Below are positions 1 through 8,622 of a stretch of 64,000 nucleotides of DNA, in pieces. The notes under the pieces were generated by a model, which was given only the letters and a program-made list of their open reading frames with translations, was not told the DNA's origin and ran no database searches. Positions within the stretch are counted from its first letter, which is position 1; each line of letters opens with the position of its first letter. The DNA lies in NCBI GenBank assembly GCA_963743425.1, contig CAVUPU010000002.1, positions 1,054,001-1,118,000 on the forward strand, given 5' to 3'. A program made the translations under genes and the position numbers. This DNA comes from JAJVID01 sp963743425. Its GTDB lineage: Bacteria; Acidobacteriota; Blastocatellia; RBC074.

Positions 1-1
1 G

Positions 2-163
<162 letters not shown>

Positions 164-173
164 AGTTCGTAGC

Positions 174-250
174 GCATTGTAGGGGCGGGTATTCCCCGCC
201 CAAGCGCCTCGGTAAAGGACACGGGCGGGGAATACCCGCCCCTACAATGC
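174..250. repeat. Fold-back element, family A (28-bp perfect arms)
   Basis: Arms at 174-201 and 223-250 are perfect inverted complements (core 'GTAGGGGCGGGTATTCCCCG') separated by 21 bases. The same family occurs at 60891-60965. It fills the gap between the FAH-family gene and the dehydrogenase. No ORF is present. It could act as a transcript-stabilising or terminating hairpin; this is inference. Confidence 0.85.
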
Positions 251-277
251 TGCTGCAGTTAATAGGCGGAGCTACAG

Positions 278-1867
278 ATGGAACTACACGGCAAAAACAT
301 CATCGCAGGCAAAACAGTTGAAGTCGGCGGAAAGACGTTTCAGGCGTTCGCCCCGGCTTCGGGCAAATCAATCGAGCCCCAATTTGAAGGGGCCACGGCC
401 GATCAGGTCAACCAGGCGCTGGAAGCGGCTGAATCGGCGTTTCACGAATATCGCCAGTTCCCACCGGAGCGGCGCGCGAGTTTTCTCGAAAAGATCGCGG
501 ATGAAATCCTCGCGCTCGGCGACGCGTTGATCGAACGCGCCCACGCGGAAACCGGCTTGCTGAAAGACCGTTTGGCGGGCGAGCGCGGGCGCACAGTCAA
601 TCAATTGCGGATGTTCGCCGATCTGATACGCGAAGGCTCGTGGGTTGATGCGCGCATTGACCGCGCGATTCCCGACCGCCAGCCTTTGCCGAAACCCGAT
701 CTTCGACGAATGCTCATCCCCATCGGCCCCGTGGTCGTCTTTCGGCGCGAGCAATTTTCCGCTGGCGTTTTCGGTCGCGGGCGGCGACACGGCTTCGGCG
801 CTGGCGGCGGGTTGTCCGGTCGTGGTGAAAGCGCATCACGCGCATCCCGGAACCTCTGAGATGGTGGCGCGCGCGATCGTGAAGGCCGTTGCGGAGGCGG
901 AAATGCCCGCGGGCGTGTTCTCGCTGCTTTACGGCGCGGGTCACGAGGTCGGCATCGGGTTGGTCAAACATCCGTTGACGCGGGCGGTCGGCTTCACCGG
1001 TTCGCTGCGCGGCGGACGCGCGCTGTTCGATGCCGCCGCAAGCCGCCCCGATCCGATTCCGGTTTACGCCGAGATGGGCAGCGTCAATCCCGTTTTCATC
1101 CTGCCCGGAGCTTTGCGCGATCGCGCGGAAGCGATCGCCGAAGGATTGAAGAATTCGGTACGCTCGGCGTGGGCCAGTTCTGCACCTGCCCCGGTCTGGC
1201 CGTCGGGATGCTCGATGAAAACTTCGCGCGGTTCGCCGATAAACTCGGGGGTTTGATAGCCAGCGCGCAGCCCGGAACGATGCTCTATCCCGGCATTCTG
1301 CAAGGTTACGAAGCGAGCGTGAAGAGACTCAGCGACATCGAAGGATTGCAAACAACCCAATCGCGGATCGAGTCTGACGCCGCGAAGACCGAAGCGCGCC
1401 CCGCCGTCTTCGCCACGAACGCGCGGACTTTTATGCGCCATCACGAATTGAGCGAAGAAGTCTTCGGCCCTTCAACGGTCGTCGTCAGTTGCGATTCGCG
1501 CGAAGAAATGGAACGCATCGCGCGCAACCTGGAAGGCCACCTGACCGCCACGATTCACGGCACGGCTGAAGATTTGCGCGATTACGACTGGCTGGTTTCG
1601 ATCCTCGAAAACAAGGCCGGAAGATTGATCTTCAACGGTTACCCGACGGGCGTCGAAGTCTGCGCCTCGATGCATCACGGCGGGCCGTATCCCGCGATGA
1701 CCGACTATCGTTCAACGTCGGTGGGCACGGCGGCGATCTATCGCTTCACGCGCCCGGTCTGCTATCAGAGCTTTCCGCAGGAGGCTTTGCCGGTTGAGTT
1801 GCGCAACGTGAATCAACGCGGCATCTGGCGGTTGGTTGATAATCAATTGACGAAGGAAGATTGCTGA
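278..1867 (+). pseudogene. 2,5-dioxovalerate (alpha-ketoglutarate semialdehyde)-type aldehyde dehydrogenase, two frameshifts
   Basis: Three overlapping frames (278-859, about 645-1256, about 1169-1867) join into one NAD(P)-dependent aldehyde dehydrogenase of about 530 residues. Visible signatures are 'FGASNFPLAFS', the nucleotide-binding 'GFTGSLRGG', the catalytic glutamate in 'VYAEMGSVNPV' and the catalytic cysteine in 'GQFCTCPGL'. The N-terminus 'MELHGKNIIAG' is typical of the ketoglutarate-semialdehyde branch, which oxidises 2,5-dioxopentanoate to 2-oxoglutarate. One extra T at 740-742 and one base missing near 1160 break and then restore the frame. All motifs survive, so this is either a recent pseudogene or two consensus errors. 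It lies just downstream of the FAH-family gene. Confidence 0.8.
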
Positions 1868-1870
1868 ATG

Positions 1871-1942
1871 GTAGGGGCAGACCTGTGTGTCTGTCCCGGT
1901 CATCGCGTGTAGACCCAATCCGGGGCAGACACACATCGAGGC
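1871..1942. repeat. Fold-back element, family N
   Basis: 'GTAGGGGCAGACCTGTGTGT' is followed by an imperfect inverse ending near 1938. A related element lies at 35428-35515 ('TAGGGGCAGACCTGCGTGTG'). It separates the convergent dehydrogenase and DoxX genes and may serve as a bidirectional terminator. Confidence 0.6.
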
Positions 1943-2332
1943 TCATGCTTTCAATCCCTCTTCTTCATCAGCCTTCGTAAACCACCATGCCCAGGCGATC
2001 AGGACGAATTGGAGCGGCAGCCTGATCCAGTGAAAGATCATCGGCAGTCCAGGATATTGATCGTGATTGACGGCCATGTGTATGTTCGCCGGATAAACGG
2101 CCAGCAGCAGCGCGATCAATCCCCACGCGGCCCATCGTTGAAAACGCGGGATAAGCAGCATCACGCCGAACACAAATTCAAAGAACCCCGCGATCAGATG
2201 CAGCGCCGAAGGCCAGGGCAGCCACGGCGGCATGATTCGCATGTAGAACCCGGGGTCATAGAAATGATTGACGCCCGCGAGGATGAAAAGGAGCGCCAAC
2301 AGATATTTCATCACTATTTTGAATGTCTGCAT
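1943..2332 (-). CDS. DoxX-family membrane protein
   Basis: A 129-residue protein with four hydrophobic segments (about residues 5-22, 45-65, 70-88 and 105-122) and the 'GVNHFYDPGFYMRIMPPWLP' region typical of small DoxX-like proteins. The frame is open to 2344 with a TTG, but the ATG at 2332 has a GGAG nine bases upstream and begins directly before the first membrane segment, so I chose it. It follows the S9 peptidase stop closely and is probably cotranscribed with it. The family's role is poorly defined (quinone or redox-linked membrane proteins); no substrate can be read from the sequence. Confidence 0.8.
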   Translation of the reverse strand: MQTFKIVMKYLLALLFILAGVNHFYDPGFYMRIMPPWLPWPSALHLIAGFFEFVFGVMLLIPRFQRWAAWGLIALLLAVYPANIHMAVNHDQYPGLPMIFHWIRLPLQFVLIAWAWWFTKADEEEGLKA

Positions 2333-2344
2333 TCGGGACTCCAA

Positions 2345-4525
2345 TCACTCCACGTCGTAAAGTTTGATCGGCTTGTCCTGAAGGTATTTGTCGAACCAGT
2401 TCAGGATGTGCTGCAGCCGTTCGATGCGATGCCACGGCGCGCCCGAACGCGACAGTTCGTGCGATTCGTTCGGGAACCGCACCATAACGGTCGGGATCTT
2501 TCGATACTTCAAGGCGCGGAACATCATTTCGCCGCCTTCGTTGGCGGGCGTGCGCCAATCGGCTTCGCCCTCGATGAACATCATCGGCGTCGTGACGTTC
2601 TTGATGTAGGTGATCGGCGAGCGTTTGACGAAATCTTCAGGGTCTTCCCACGGCGCGCCGCGGAACCACGTCGGCTGGAAGAGCGTGAAGTCGGCCGTGT
2701 ACCAGAAGCCGGCCCAATCGGCTATCGAGCGCTGCGACACCGCGGCCTTGAAGCGGTTCGTGTGACCGACAGTCCAGTTCGTCAACACGCCGCCGCCGCT
2801 GCCGCCGGTCACGCCCAAACGGTTTTCGTCAACGTAGCCGCGCTTCAGAACCTCATCCACTCCGGCCATCAGGTCTTTGTAATCGTCGCCGGGATAGTTG
2901 TACTGGATGATGTTCCCGAAATCCTGGCCGTAGCTCGTCGAGCCGCGCGGGTTGGTGTAGAGCACGACGTAGCCTTTGGCCGCCATCCACTGGAACTCGT
3001 GCGTGAAGTTGAAGCCGTAAGCCGCATGCGGGCCGCCGTGGATCTCCAGTATCAACGGGTACTTCTTCGACGAATCGAAGCCGGGCGGCTTCTGAATCCA
3101 TCCCTGAATCTTTCTGCCGTCGAAGCCGGTGTACCAGACCTCTTCGGGGGGCGTGATGTTTATTTGCGAGAAGAGTTCGTCGTTGACCTTCGTCAGTTGC
3201 GTCAACTTGCCCGAGGCTGTGTCGAGCAGGAAGAGATCGCTGATGCTGATCGGTGATGAGATCAGCAGAACCATCTTCGAGGCGTCGGGCGTCGCCGTAT
3301 ACGATTGGACTTCATGATCGCCGGTCGTGACCGGCTCGATCTTGCCCGTCGCCGAGTCAACGCGCTTCAGGTTGGCGCGCCCGTGCTCGGCGACGTTGAC
3401 GTAGATGTATCGTCCGTCTTTGCTCCAGATTGCGCCTCCCGGCGATCCGCCGCGCGGCGCGCGTTGATCGCCAGTGAGGCCGCCGCCGATGTCGAAGTCA
3501 TAATCGGCGGTCAGATTGTTCACTGTCGCCCCGATCACGTTGTCGGCCATGAAGAGGTCGGGCTGGGTGTATGACTGAATCGGTTTGCGAGTCATCGAGC
3601 CGCTGAACGCGATGCGCTTGCCGTCTTCGCTGAAACTGTAGCCGCGCAGTTGGCCGTCGAAGCCGAAGATCTTCTTCTCGTCGCTCCCGTCGGGCGCGAT
3701 CGAATAAAGGTCGGCGCGCGGCGGCTCGTAATAAGGCTCCAGCGCGCGGTTGGCCGTGAGATAGATGCGCTTGCCGTCGGGCGACCAACTGATATTGCCC
3801 TCGTCGAAGTTGCCCTTCGTGATCTGCTTCGGCTTCGGCGCTTCGCCCGGGGCATTGGATACAGCCATCGTCCAGACATGCGTCTTGACTTTCGGATTGA
3901 GGTAGCCGGGGCCGTTGAACCGGTAAGTGGCGCGAGTGATCACGCGAACATCGCTCACTCGTTCGGGCTGCTTCTCTTTAACCTCGCCGCCTTCGGTCAT
4001 CGCCCTATCCTTAGTTGGAGAGGGATTGCTCAAATCTTCCGAACTCATGAAAGCGATGGTCTTGCCGTCCGGCGACCATTCGGGCGCGCCGGCGCCGCGC
4101 GGCAAATCGGTCAACGGTTGCGCCTCGCCGCCCTCGAACGTGAGCAGGTAGATTTGCGCGGGCTGCGGACGTCCCTCTTTTTCGGTCGAGCGGACGAAGG
4201 CCAGTCGCTTACCGTCGGGCGACCATCGCGGCGACGCGTCGCGCGGCCCAGTGGTCAATTGCCGCGCCGCGCCGCCGCTGGTCGGCGCGATCCACAACGC
4301 CGAATCGTAGCGGTCAGCCTTCTGATTTACCCAGACGCGGACGAAGGCGACGCGCGATCCATCGGGCGAAATCTGCGGATCGGCGATCCATACGAATTTG
4401 AACAGATCCATCTCGGTGATCGTCCGCTTCTGCGCGCTCGAAGAGGCGACGGACGAAGCGGAGGCCACGATCAACGCGATGATCAAAATAGAGGTGAGTC
4501 CCAAACGGCGATAGGCGCTATTCAT
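2345..4525 (-). CDS. S9-family (prolyl oligopeptidase-type) serine peptidase, exported
   Basis: About 726 residues. An N-terminal signal sequence ('LTSILIIALIVASASSVASS') is followed by a seven-bladed propeller built from TolB/PD40-like repeats such as 'SPDGSRVAFVRV' and 'WSPDGKRLAFVRS', then a C-terminal alpha/beta-hydrolase domain. The catalytic serine lies in 'GGSGGG' (about residue 573), the aspartate in 'EGEADWRTP' (about 654) and the histidine in 'NESHELSR' (about 688). Family members cleave short peptides or acyl-peptides in the periplasm. The start at 4525 is preferred over the upstream ATG at 4549 because it has GGAG eight to nine bases before it and gives a clean signal peptide. An upstream fold-back of family B separates it from the next gene. 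Confidence 0.92.
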   Translation of the reverse strand: MNSAYRRLGLTSILIIALIVASASSVASSSAQKRTITEMDLFKFVWIADPQISPDGSRVAFVRVWVNQKADRYDSALWIAPTSGGAARQLTTGPRDASPRWSPDGKRLAFVRSTEKEGRPQPAQIYLLTFEGGEAQPLTDLPRGAGAPEWSPDGKTIAFMSSEDLSNPSPTKDRAMTEGGEVKEKQPERVSDVRVITRATYRFNGPGYLNPKVKTHVWTMAVSNAPGEAPKPKQITKGNFDEGNISWSPDGKRIYLTANRALEPYYEPPRADLYSIAPDGSDEKKIFGFDGQLRGYSFSEDGKRIAFSGSMTRKPIQSYTQPDLFMADNVIGATVNNLTADYDFDIGGGLTGDQRAPRGGSPGGAIWSKDGRYIYVNVAEHGRANLKRVDSATGKIEPVTTGDHEVQSYTATPDASKMVLLISSPISISDLFLLDTASGKLTQLTKVNDELFSQINITPPEEVWYTGFDGRKIQGWIQKPPGFDSSKKYPLILEIHGGPHAAYGFNFTHEFQWMAAKGYVVLYTNPRGSTSYGQDFGNIIQYNYPGDDYKDLMAGVDEVLKRGYVDENRLGVTGGSGGGVLTNWTVGHTNRFKAAVSQRSIADWAGFWYTADFTLFQPTWFRGAPWEDPEDFVKRSPITYIKNVTTPMMFIEGEADWRTPANEGGEMMFRALKYRKIPTVMVRFPNESHELSRSGAPWHRIERLQHILNWFDKYLQDKPIKLYDVE

Positions 4526-4546
4526 CACGATGCTCCTGCGGAAGAT

Positions 4547-4622
4547 CAACTACGAAGAAACGAAGAGCGCGAAGAGAGAACAGAAGAAATCTTCGCGCTC
4601 TTCGTTTCTTCGTGGTTAATTT
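4547..4622. repeat. Fold-back element, family B
   Basis: 'ACTACGAAGAAACGAAGAGC' is inverted as 'GCTCTTCGTTTCTTCGTGGT' with a short loop. Close relatives occur at 22387-22473 and 28006-28091. It fills the gap between the exported protein gene and the S9 peptidase on the minus strand. Confidence 0.85.
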
Positions 4623-4630
4623 TCATTTTT

Positions 4631-5791
4631 TCAGTTGAGCCTCAGTTCGAGGCTGCGGCGTGTGGCCAGATCCCAGTAATTATCGTAAGGGCGATCCGAG
4701 GCGTAATCTTCGAGCATGCTGTTTATCGTCTGCATCAACTGCACGCTGAAAGAGTTCCCCACCGTTTGCGGGTGGACTTCGGTGTAGTAGGCGTAGTTGA
4801 AATAACTGCGGATGATCACGCTCCTGTCATCTATCGGGAGCGCCTTCAGGTTCTCGACGAATCTGGGCATGGTGTCGTAGCGCCACAAATAGAACTCGAC
4901 GTTCGAGACGTAGAAGGCCGAGACCTTCTCGTTGATCTCCTTCAGAAACGCGCCTACGGCCTTGACGGACTGCAGCCCGGAGAGGTCGGCGGTGATCGGG
5001 ATGATCAGGTTGCGATCTTGCAGGTTCTTGATCACCTGGAAATCGGCCTCGGTCGCCAGGTAGTTGCGATGGCGGCCTTCGAGGTCTTTTTCGAGCAACA
5101 GGTCGCGATAGGCCGGGAAGAAGCGCCCCGTAGGGCGGTCGCGGATCGTGTAGCGAACTTCCAGACAGTCGGTGTAGAAGGCTTGATAGATCTCGTCGAT
5201 CGTTTCGATCTCGCGCTGCGAAAGCTGCAATCCGAACGACGCGATTCTCTTCTGCATCTCCGATCTGAGCCTGTCAGCCAGCCTCTGATCGAGCGGCGTG
5301 CGGTCGAAGTAGTCAACGAAATCGCGGATCGGGCGGTCGCTCCATTTCTTGTGATCTTTGGGCAGCGGGCGCGCGAAGAGGTTCGAGAGATATTCGACGC
5401 GGTTGCGCGACATCATAAACAGCGATTTGAACATCAGATGCTGCAACATCGAGTCGCGGCGAATATCGACCATGAACGCGATCCGCGGTTTGATCTGCGC
5501 GATGTAGGTGAAGTTCTGATCCGGCCCAACGCCCAGATAGGCGCCGCCCGTCACATCCAACTTCGCCAGACGGCCCAGCACGTGCTGGTAAGACAACTCG
5601 TTCGAGACCAGGTTGTCCGAGCCGAAGTACCCGGCCCTTTCAGAGAGGCGATTGACGAGCTGCGCGAAGTCGTAGCGCCTCTCGTTGATCTCTACTTTCT
5701 GTTGCGCGATGGTCGCGGGCGAGAACGAGAGCAACAGAACCAACGATAACAATGCGAATGTCCGGGTCCCTAATTGTCGGATGCGCATCAT
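4631..5791 (-). CDS. Exported protein of unknown function (LIC_10091-like)
   Basis: A 386-residue protein with a clear signal peptide ('FALLSLVLLLSFSPATIAQQ'). The mature part contains 'YLGVGPDQNFTYIAQIKP' and 'FMVDIRRDSMLQHLMFK', a pattern I associate with the LIC_10091 family, whose fold resembles SAM-dependent methyltransferases; activity is unproven. The glycine-rich 'GGAYLGVGP' followed by 'VDIRR' would be the nucleotide-like binding region. It is the first gene before the S9 peptidase on the same strand, with a family B fold-back between them. The family assignment is from memory of the motif and is moderate; export is well supported. Confidence 0.75.
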   Translation of the reverse strand: MMRIRQLGTRTFALLSLVLLLSFSPATIAQQKVEINERRYDFAQLVNRLSERAGYFGSDNLVSNELSYQHVLGRLAKLDVTGGAYLGVGPDQNFTYIAQIKPRIAFMVDIRRDSMLQHLMFKSLFMMSRNRVEYLSNLFARPLPKDHKKWSDRPIRDFVDYFDRTPLDQRLADRLRSEMQKRIASFGLQLSQREIETIDEIYQAFYTDCLEVRYTIRDRPTGRFFPAYRDLLLEKDLEGRHRNYLATEADFQVIKNLQDRNLIIPITADLSGLQSVKAVGAFLKEINEKVSAFYVSNVEFYLWRYDTMPRFVENLKALPIDDRSVIIRSYFNYAYYTEVHPQTVGNSFSVQLMQTINSMLEDYASDRPYDNYWDLATRRSLELRLN

Positions 5792-5817
5792 AGTCTCGTG
5801 TCTCCTCAGAAAAATAT

Positions 5818-5911
5818 CGGGAGTGGGGAGTGGGGAGTGGGGAATGGGAATTGGAGGTCAAAGTAGTTGTTTATTTGACTCCCCACTCACCATTCCCCAC
5901 TCCTCACTCCC
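5818..5911. repeat. Fold-back element, family C
   Basis: Tandem 'GGGAGTGGGGAGTGGGGAGT' units face their inverse 'CCCCACTCCTCACTCCC' across a short loop. The same family recurs at 8546-8622 and, as a CAGTGGG variant, at 10187-10262, so it sits in several gaps of the neighbouring minus-strand genes. No coding content. Confidence 0.85.
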
Positions 5912-5926
5912 GCTGCGCCGGTTGGT

Positions 5927-6769
5927 TTATTCCACGATTTTCAATTCGTAGACTCCGATTTTGATCGTCTGACCGGCTTTGACCTCAGTCTGTTCGCCGG
6001 GCTGGATTTCGCGTCCGTCGGCTTCGATCGAGTTCCGCCCCACGCATTCGAGCTTATATGAGCCGTTGTCGCCTCGGGTCAGGATCGCGTGTTTGCGGCT
6101 GATCTCCTGGTCGCCTCCGAGTCTCAGATCGACGAAAAAATCTTTCGAGCCGCGACCGATCTCGACTCTGTTCTTGTGCGCGGCGAAAATCGCATCTCCT
6201 TCGTACTGGCTCGAGTAGGCGATGGCGAAGAGCGGAGCGCGCGGGCGGACGACGGTTCGGTCGGCGTCTTCCGCAATCGCCTCTGTCTCAACTGGCGGGG
6301 GCGCCGGTTGCGCCGCCGCAGGCTTCTTCTTTCGAGCGGTGACCTGGGTCTTGGGCGAATCTTCGTCCCAGATGGCCTGGACGCGCACCTGGCCTTTGTC
6401 GAGCGCGCCATCGATGCCGAGCGAAAGGGCGATCTTGTCGGTCTTGGGGATGCGGTCGCCAATCAGTTCGCGGGCGCGTTCGGTCAAACCGTTACGCAAG
6501 CCCTCCTCCAGCCCTTCGCGTTTACGCCCCTGCCATAACGCGTCGTCCTCTTTGCTCAGGTAGATGATGTATTCGCCGGGCAAATAGGTAGCGCCGCCCG
6601 GCGGAGTGAACATCTCGCGCTTCATGACGGCCTCGACTTCGCGCGCGATCTTGACGAAGAACTCGTCCCACTCGCTGAGTTGCTGTTGTTGAGACAAAGG
6701 CCCGCGGGAGACGGCGTCTTCGCCGTCCAGCCATTTTCTGAAATCGGTCAAAAGTTCGGAGATCTTCAT
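5927..6769 (-). CDS. FHA-domain protein with FhaA-type N-terminal domain
   Basis: A 280-residue protein. Residues about 1-130 resemble the DUF3662/FhaA N-terminal domain ('FFVKIAREVEAVMKREMF', 'LPGEYIIYLS'). A Pro/Ala-rich linker follows, then a C-terminal FHA domain (about 195-280) with the phosphothreonine-binding motifs 'VEIGRGSKDFFVDL', 'ISRKHA' and 'GRNSIEADGREI'. FHA domains bind phosphothreonine on kinase substrates. It is the last gene of the operon with the Ser/Thr kinase, the PP2C phosphatase and the SEDS protein, which makes the neighbouring kinase its likely partner. Confidence 0.88.
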   Translation of the reverse strand: MKISELLTDFRKWLDGEDAVSRGPLSQQQQLSEWDEFFVKIAREVEAVMKREMFTPPGGATYLPGEYIIYLSKEDDALWQGRKREGLEEGLRNGLTERARELIGDRIPKTDKIALSLGIDGALDKGQVRVQAIWDEDSPKTQVTARKKKPAAAQPAPPPVETEAIAEDADRTVVRPRAPLFAIAYSSQYEGDAIFAAHKNRVEIGRGSKDFFVDLRLGGDQEISRKHAILTRGDNGSYKLECVGRNSIEADGREIQPGEQTEVKAGQTIKIGVYELKIVE

Positions 6770-6808
6770 AACACTACAGTATCAGGACCGGCGCGGCGAG
6801 CGCGCTTT

Positions 6809-8539
6809 TTACCGCCAGAGCTTTCGCGAGACTACACGAACGTTGGGCGGATTTCCATCCAAATTACCGTATATCCAGCCAATGTCGGTCTCGACGCCCG
6901 GTTCCTTCGTGGCCCAGCTTCTGACTCGAATCCGGATCCAGTCGTTGTTCAACTGCTCAAGCACCTCATGGCGAGAGCCCCTGGCGACTATTCCGAGGAC
7001 CTTTTCCCTTTCCCGCGGTGACGATGGCGCCGAGCGAACGTTCAACCCGTCCGTCTCAATTACGATCTCGCTCGGAGGGCCGAAACCGAAAGTCGCGTCC
7101 TGACTGCGAACGTAATTGTCGACTTTGACAATCGCGCCCCAAATAGTGATGACCATCAGGCCGATGAAAATGTTGCGCCGCACCTTCCAGTTGAATTTGT
7201 CAGCGGCCTTTTTCGCCCGCTTGGCGATCGACGGTTTGGCCTTCGCAGGCGATTCAGCCTTCGTTGGCGATTCGGCCTTCGCAGGCGATTTTGAACCGAC
7301 CTGGGCCGCCCCCGGCTCGCCTTTGACCTGGGTCTGGACGGCGGGCGGGCGTACGTTCTCCTGCAGTTCGATGAAGAACTTCGATGAACGGTCGCCCGGC
7401 TTCAATTTTAGCGCCGGTTGCGCCTGACGGAGATCGTTGTCTTCGAACACGATCCGGTTCGCCGTCGATTGAACGGCTTGCGGTTTTTCAACCAGCTTCG
7501 CGGTCGTAACCTTGACTTGCTCATGTGCGCTTGCCAGCGCCGGATCGAAATCCGGTTGCGCGGGGCCGCTGGGCAGCGAGCCGGGCGCCACGTTCAGCCT
7601 CGGCCTGACTATCGTAGTGTCATCGGCGTCGTCGAGCGTCTCATCCGCTTTTTCCTCTTCGCCGACGGACGCGACCTGCGCCAGGTCGCTCCAGAACTCG
7701 ACCACCGACGCGTAGCGCGCCGCCGGGTCGTCGTCGGTCGCGCGCCGCAGCACGTCGAGCAGGCGCCGCCTCACAGATTCGTTTATCGAATCCGCGGGCA
7801 GGTAGGTTATCGGATCGCATTTGAACTGGCTGGGCGGACGCCCGCAAACGATGGTGTAAAAACTCTTGGCGAGAGAATAGATGTCCGCCGACGCGGTCAA
7901 ACGGTTGCGCGTCCCCGTGCCCTCTTCAGGCGCCTCGCCGGGATGATGTTCGGGCGGGGCGTAAATATCCGCGCCGACGCGGGTGATCTCGTTGTCTTCG
8001 CCCGTGGCTATTTTGGCCACGCCGAAGTCGGCGATCTTCAGCGTGCGGTGATCGGCGCTGAGCAGGAAGTTGTTCGGCTTGAGGTCGCGGTGAATGATCC
8101 CCTTGTCGTGGGCGTAGGCCAGCGCCTCGCAAGCCTGTTTGAAATAGAAGAGCGCCTCATCGAGAGTCAGCGCGTCGCCCGGGCGGGCGCGGCAGAGTCT
8201 GAGCAGGTCGCCGCCCGGCATGTATTCGAGCGACAGATAATAAAAAGGCGTCCCGCGCAGATCGGCGGAGGCGCCATGCCCCCATCGCAAGATCACGTGC
8301 GGATGGCGCACGGCGTCGAGCGCGACGGCCTCGTTCTGGAAGTTATCGATCAGCGTCCGTTCCAGGTCGGCGTCGGGCGTGCCCTGCAAGCTGGTGTTGA
8401 GCGCCTTGAGCACGACCTCCATCCCGCCCGCCTCGCGATCGCGCGCGACGAAGATCTCCGCGAAGCTGCCGCGGTTCAATCGCTCCACCACTTCGTAGCG
8501 GTCGTCGATCAGACTGTTTTCAAGTTTCAGTTCAGGCAT
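6809..8539 (-). CDS. Membrane Ser/Thr protein kinase with extracytoplasmic SH3b domain
   Basis: A 576-residue protein. The kinase domain spans about residues 10-280: glycine loop 'LNRGSFAEIFVARD', catalytic loop 'HRDLKPNNF', Mg-binding 'IADFGVAK'. A long linker contains AKAESPTKAESP-type repeats, followed by one membrane segment ('IFIGLMVITIWGAIVKV', about 475) and a C-terminal SH3b-like domain ('DGLNVRSAPSSPREREKV'). SH3b domains often bind peptidoglycan, so the kinase may sense the cell wall. It is flanked by a PP2C phosphatase and an FHA protein in one operon. All catalytic motifs are intact. Confidence 0.93.
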   Translation of the reverse strand: MPELKLENSLIDDRYEVVERLNRGSFAEIFVARDREAGGMEVVLKALNTSLQGTPDADLERTLIDNFQNEAVALDAVRHPHVILRWGHGASADLRGTPFYYLSLEYMPGGDLLRLCRARPGDALTLDEALFYFKQACEALAYAHDKGIIHRDLKPNNFLLSADHRTLKIADFGVAKIATGEDNEITRVGADIYAPPEHHPGEAPEEGTGTRNRLTASADIYSLAKSFYTIVCGRPPSQFKCDPITYLPADSINESVRRRLLDVLRRATDDDPAARYASVVEFWSDLAQVASVGEEEKADETLDDADDTTIVRPRLNVAPGSLPSGPAQPDFDPALASAHEQVKVTTAKLVEKPQAVQSTANRIVFEDNDLRQAQPALKLKPGDRSSKFFIELQENVRPPAVQTQVKGEPGAAQVGSKSPAKAESPTKAESPAKAKPSIAKRAKKAADKFNWKVRRNIFIGLMVITIWGAIVKVDNYVRSQDATFGFGPPSEIVIETDGLNVRSAPSSPREREKVLGIVARGSRHEVLEQLNNDWIRIRVRSWATKEPGVETDIGWIYGNLDGNPPNVRVVSRKLWR

Positions 8540-8545
8540 CTTTGT

Positions 8546-8622
8546 TTGGGGAGTGGGGAGTGGGGAAGAATAACTTCCTTATCCTCCGCTCCCCATTCCC
8601 TATTCCCCACTCCCCTCTTCCT
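8546..8622. repeat. Fold-back element, family C
   Basis: 'GGGGAGTGGGGAGTGGGGAA' faces 'TTCCCCACTCCCC' in the gap between the phosphatase stop and the kinase start. Because it lies inside an apparent operon it is more likely an intercistronic hairpin than a simple terminator. Confidence 0.8.

Noticed and set aside
2009..3256. 415-codon plus-strand open frame
   Set aside because: Antisense to DoxX and the S9 catalytic domain; no domain pattern.
3650..5749. 699-codon plus-strand open frame
   Set aside because: It is antisense to the S9 peptidase and the exported protein, both of which have clear motifs and signal peptides. Its Arg-rich sequence is the usual GC-frame shadow.
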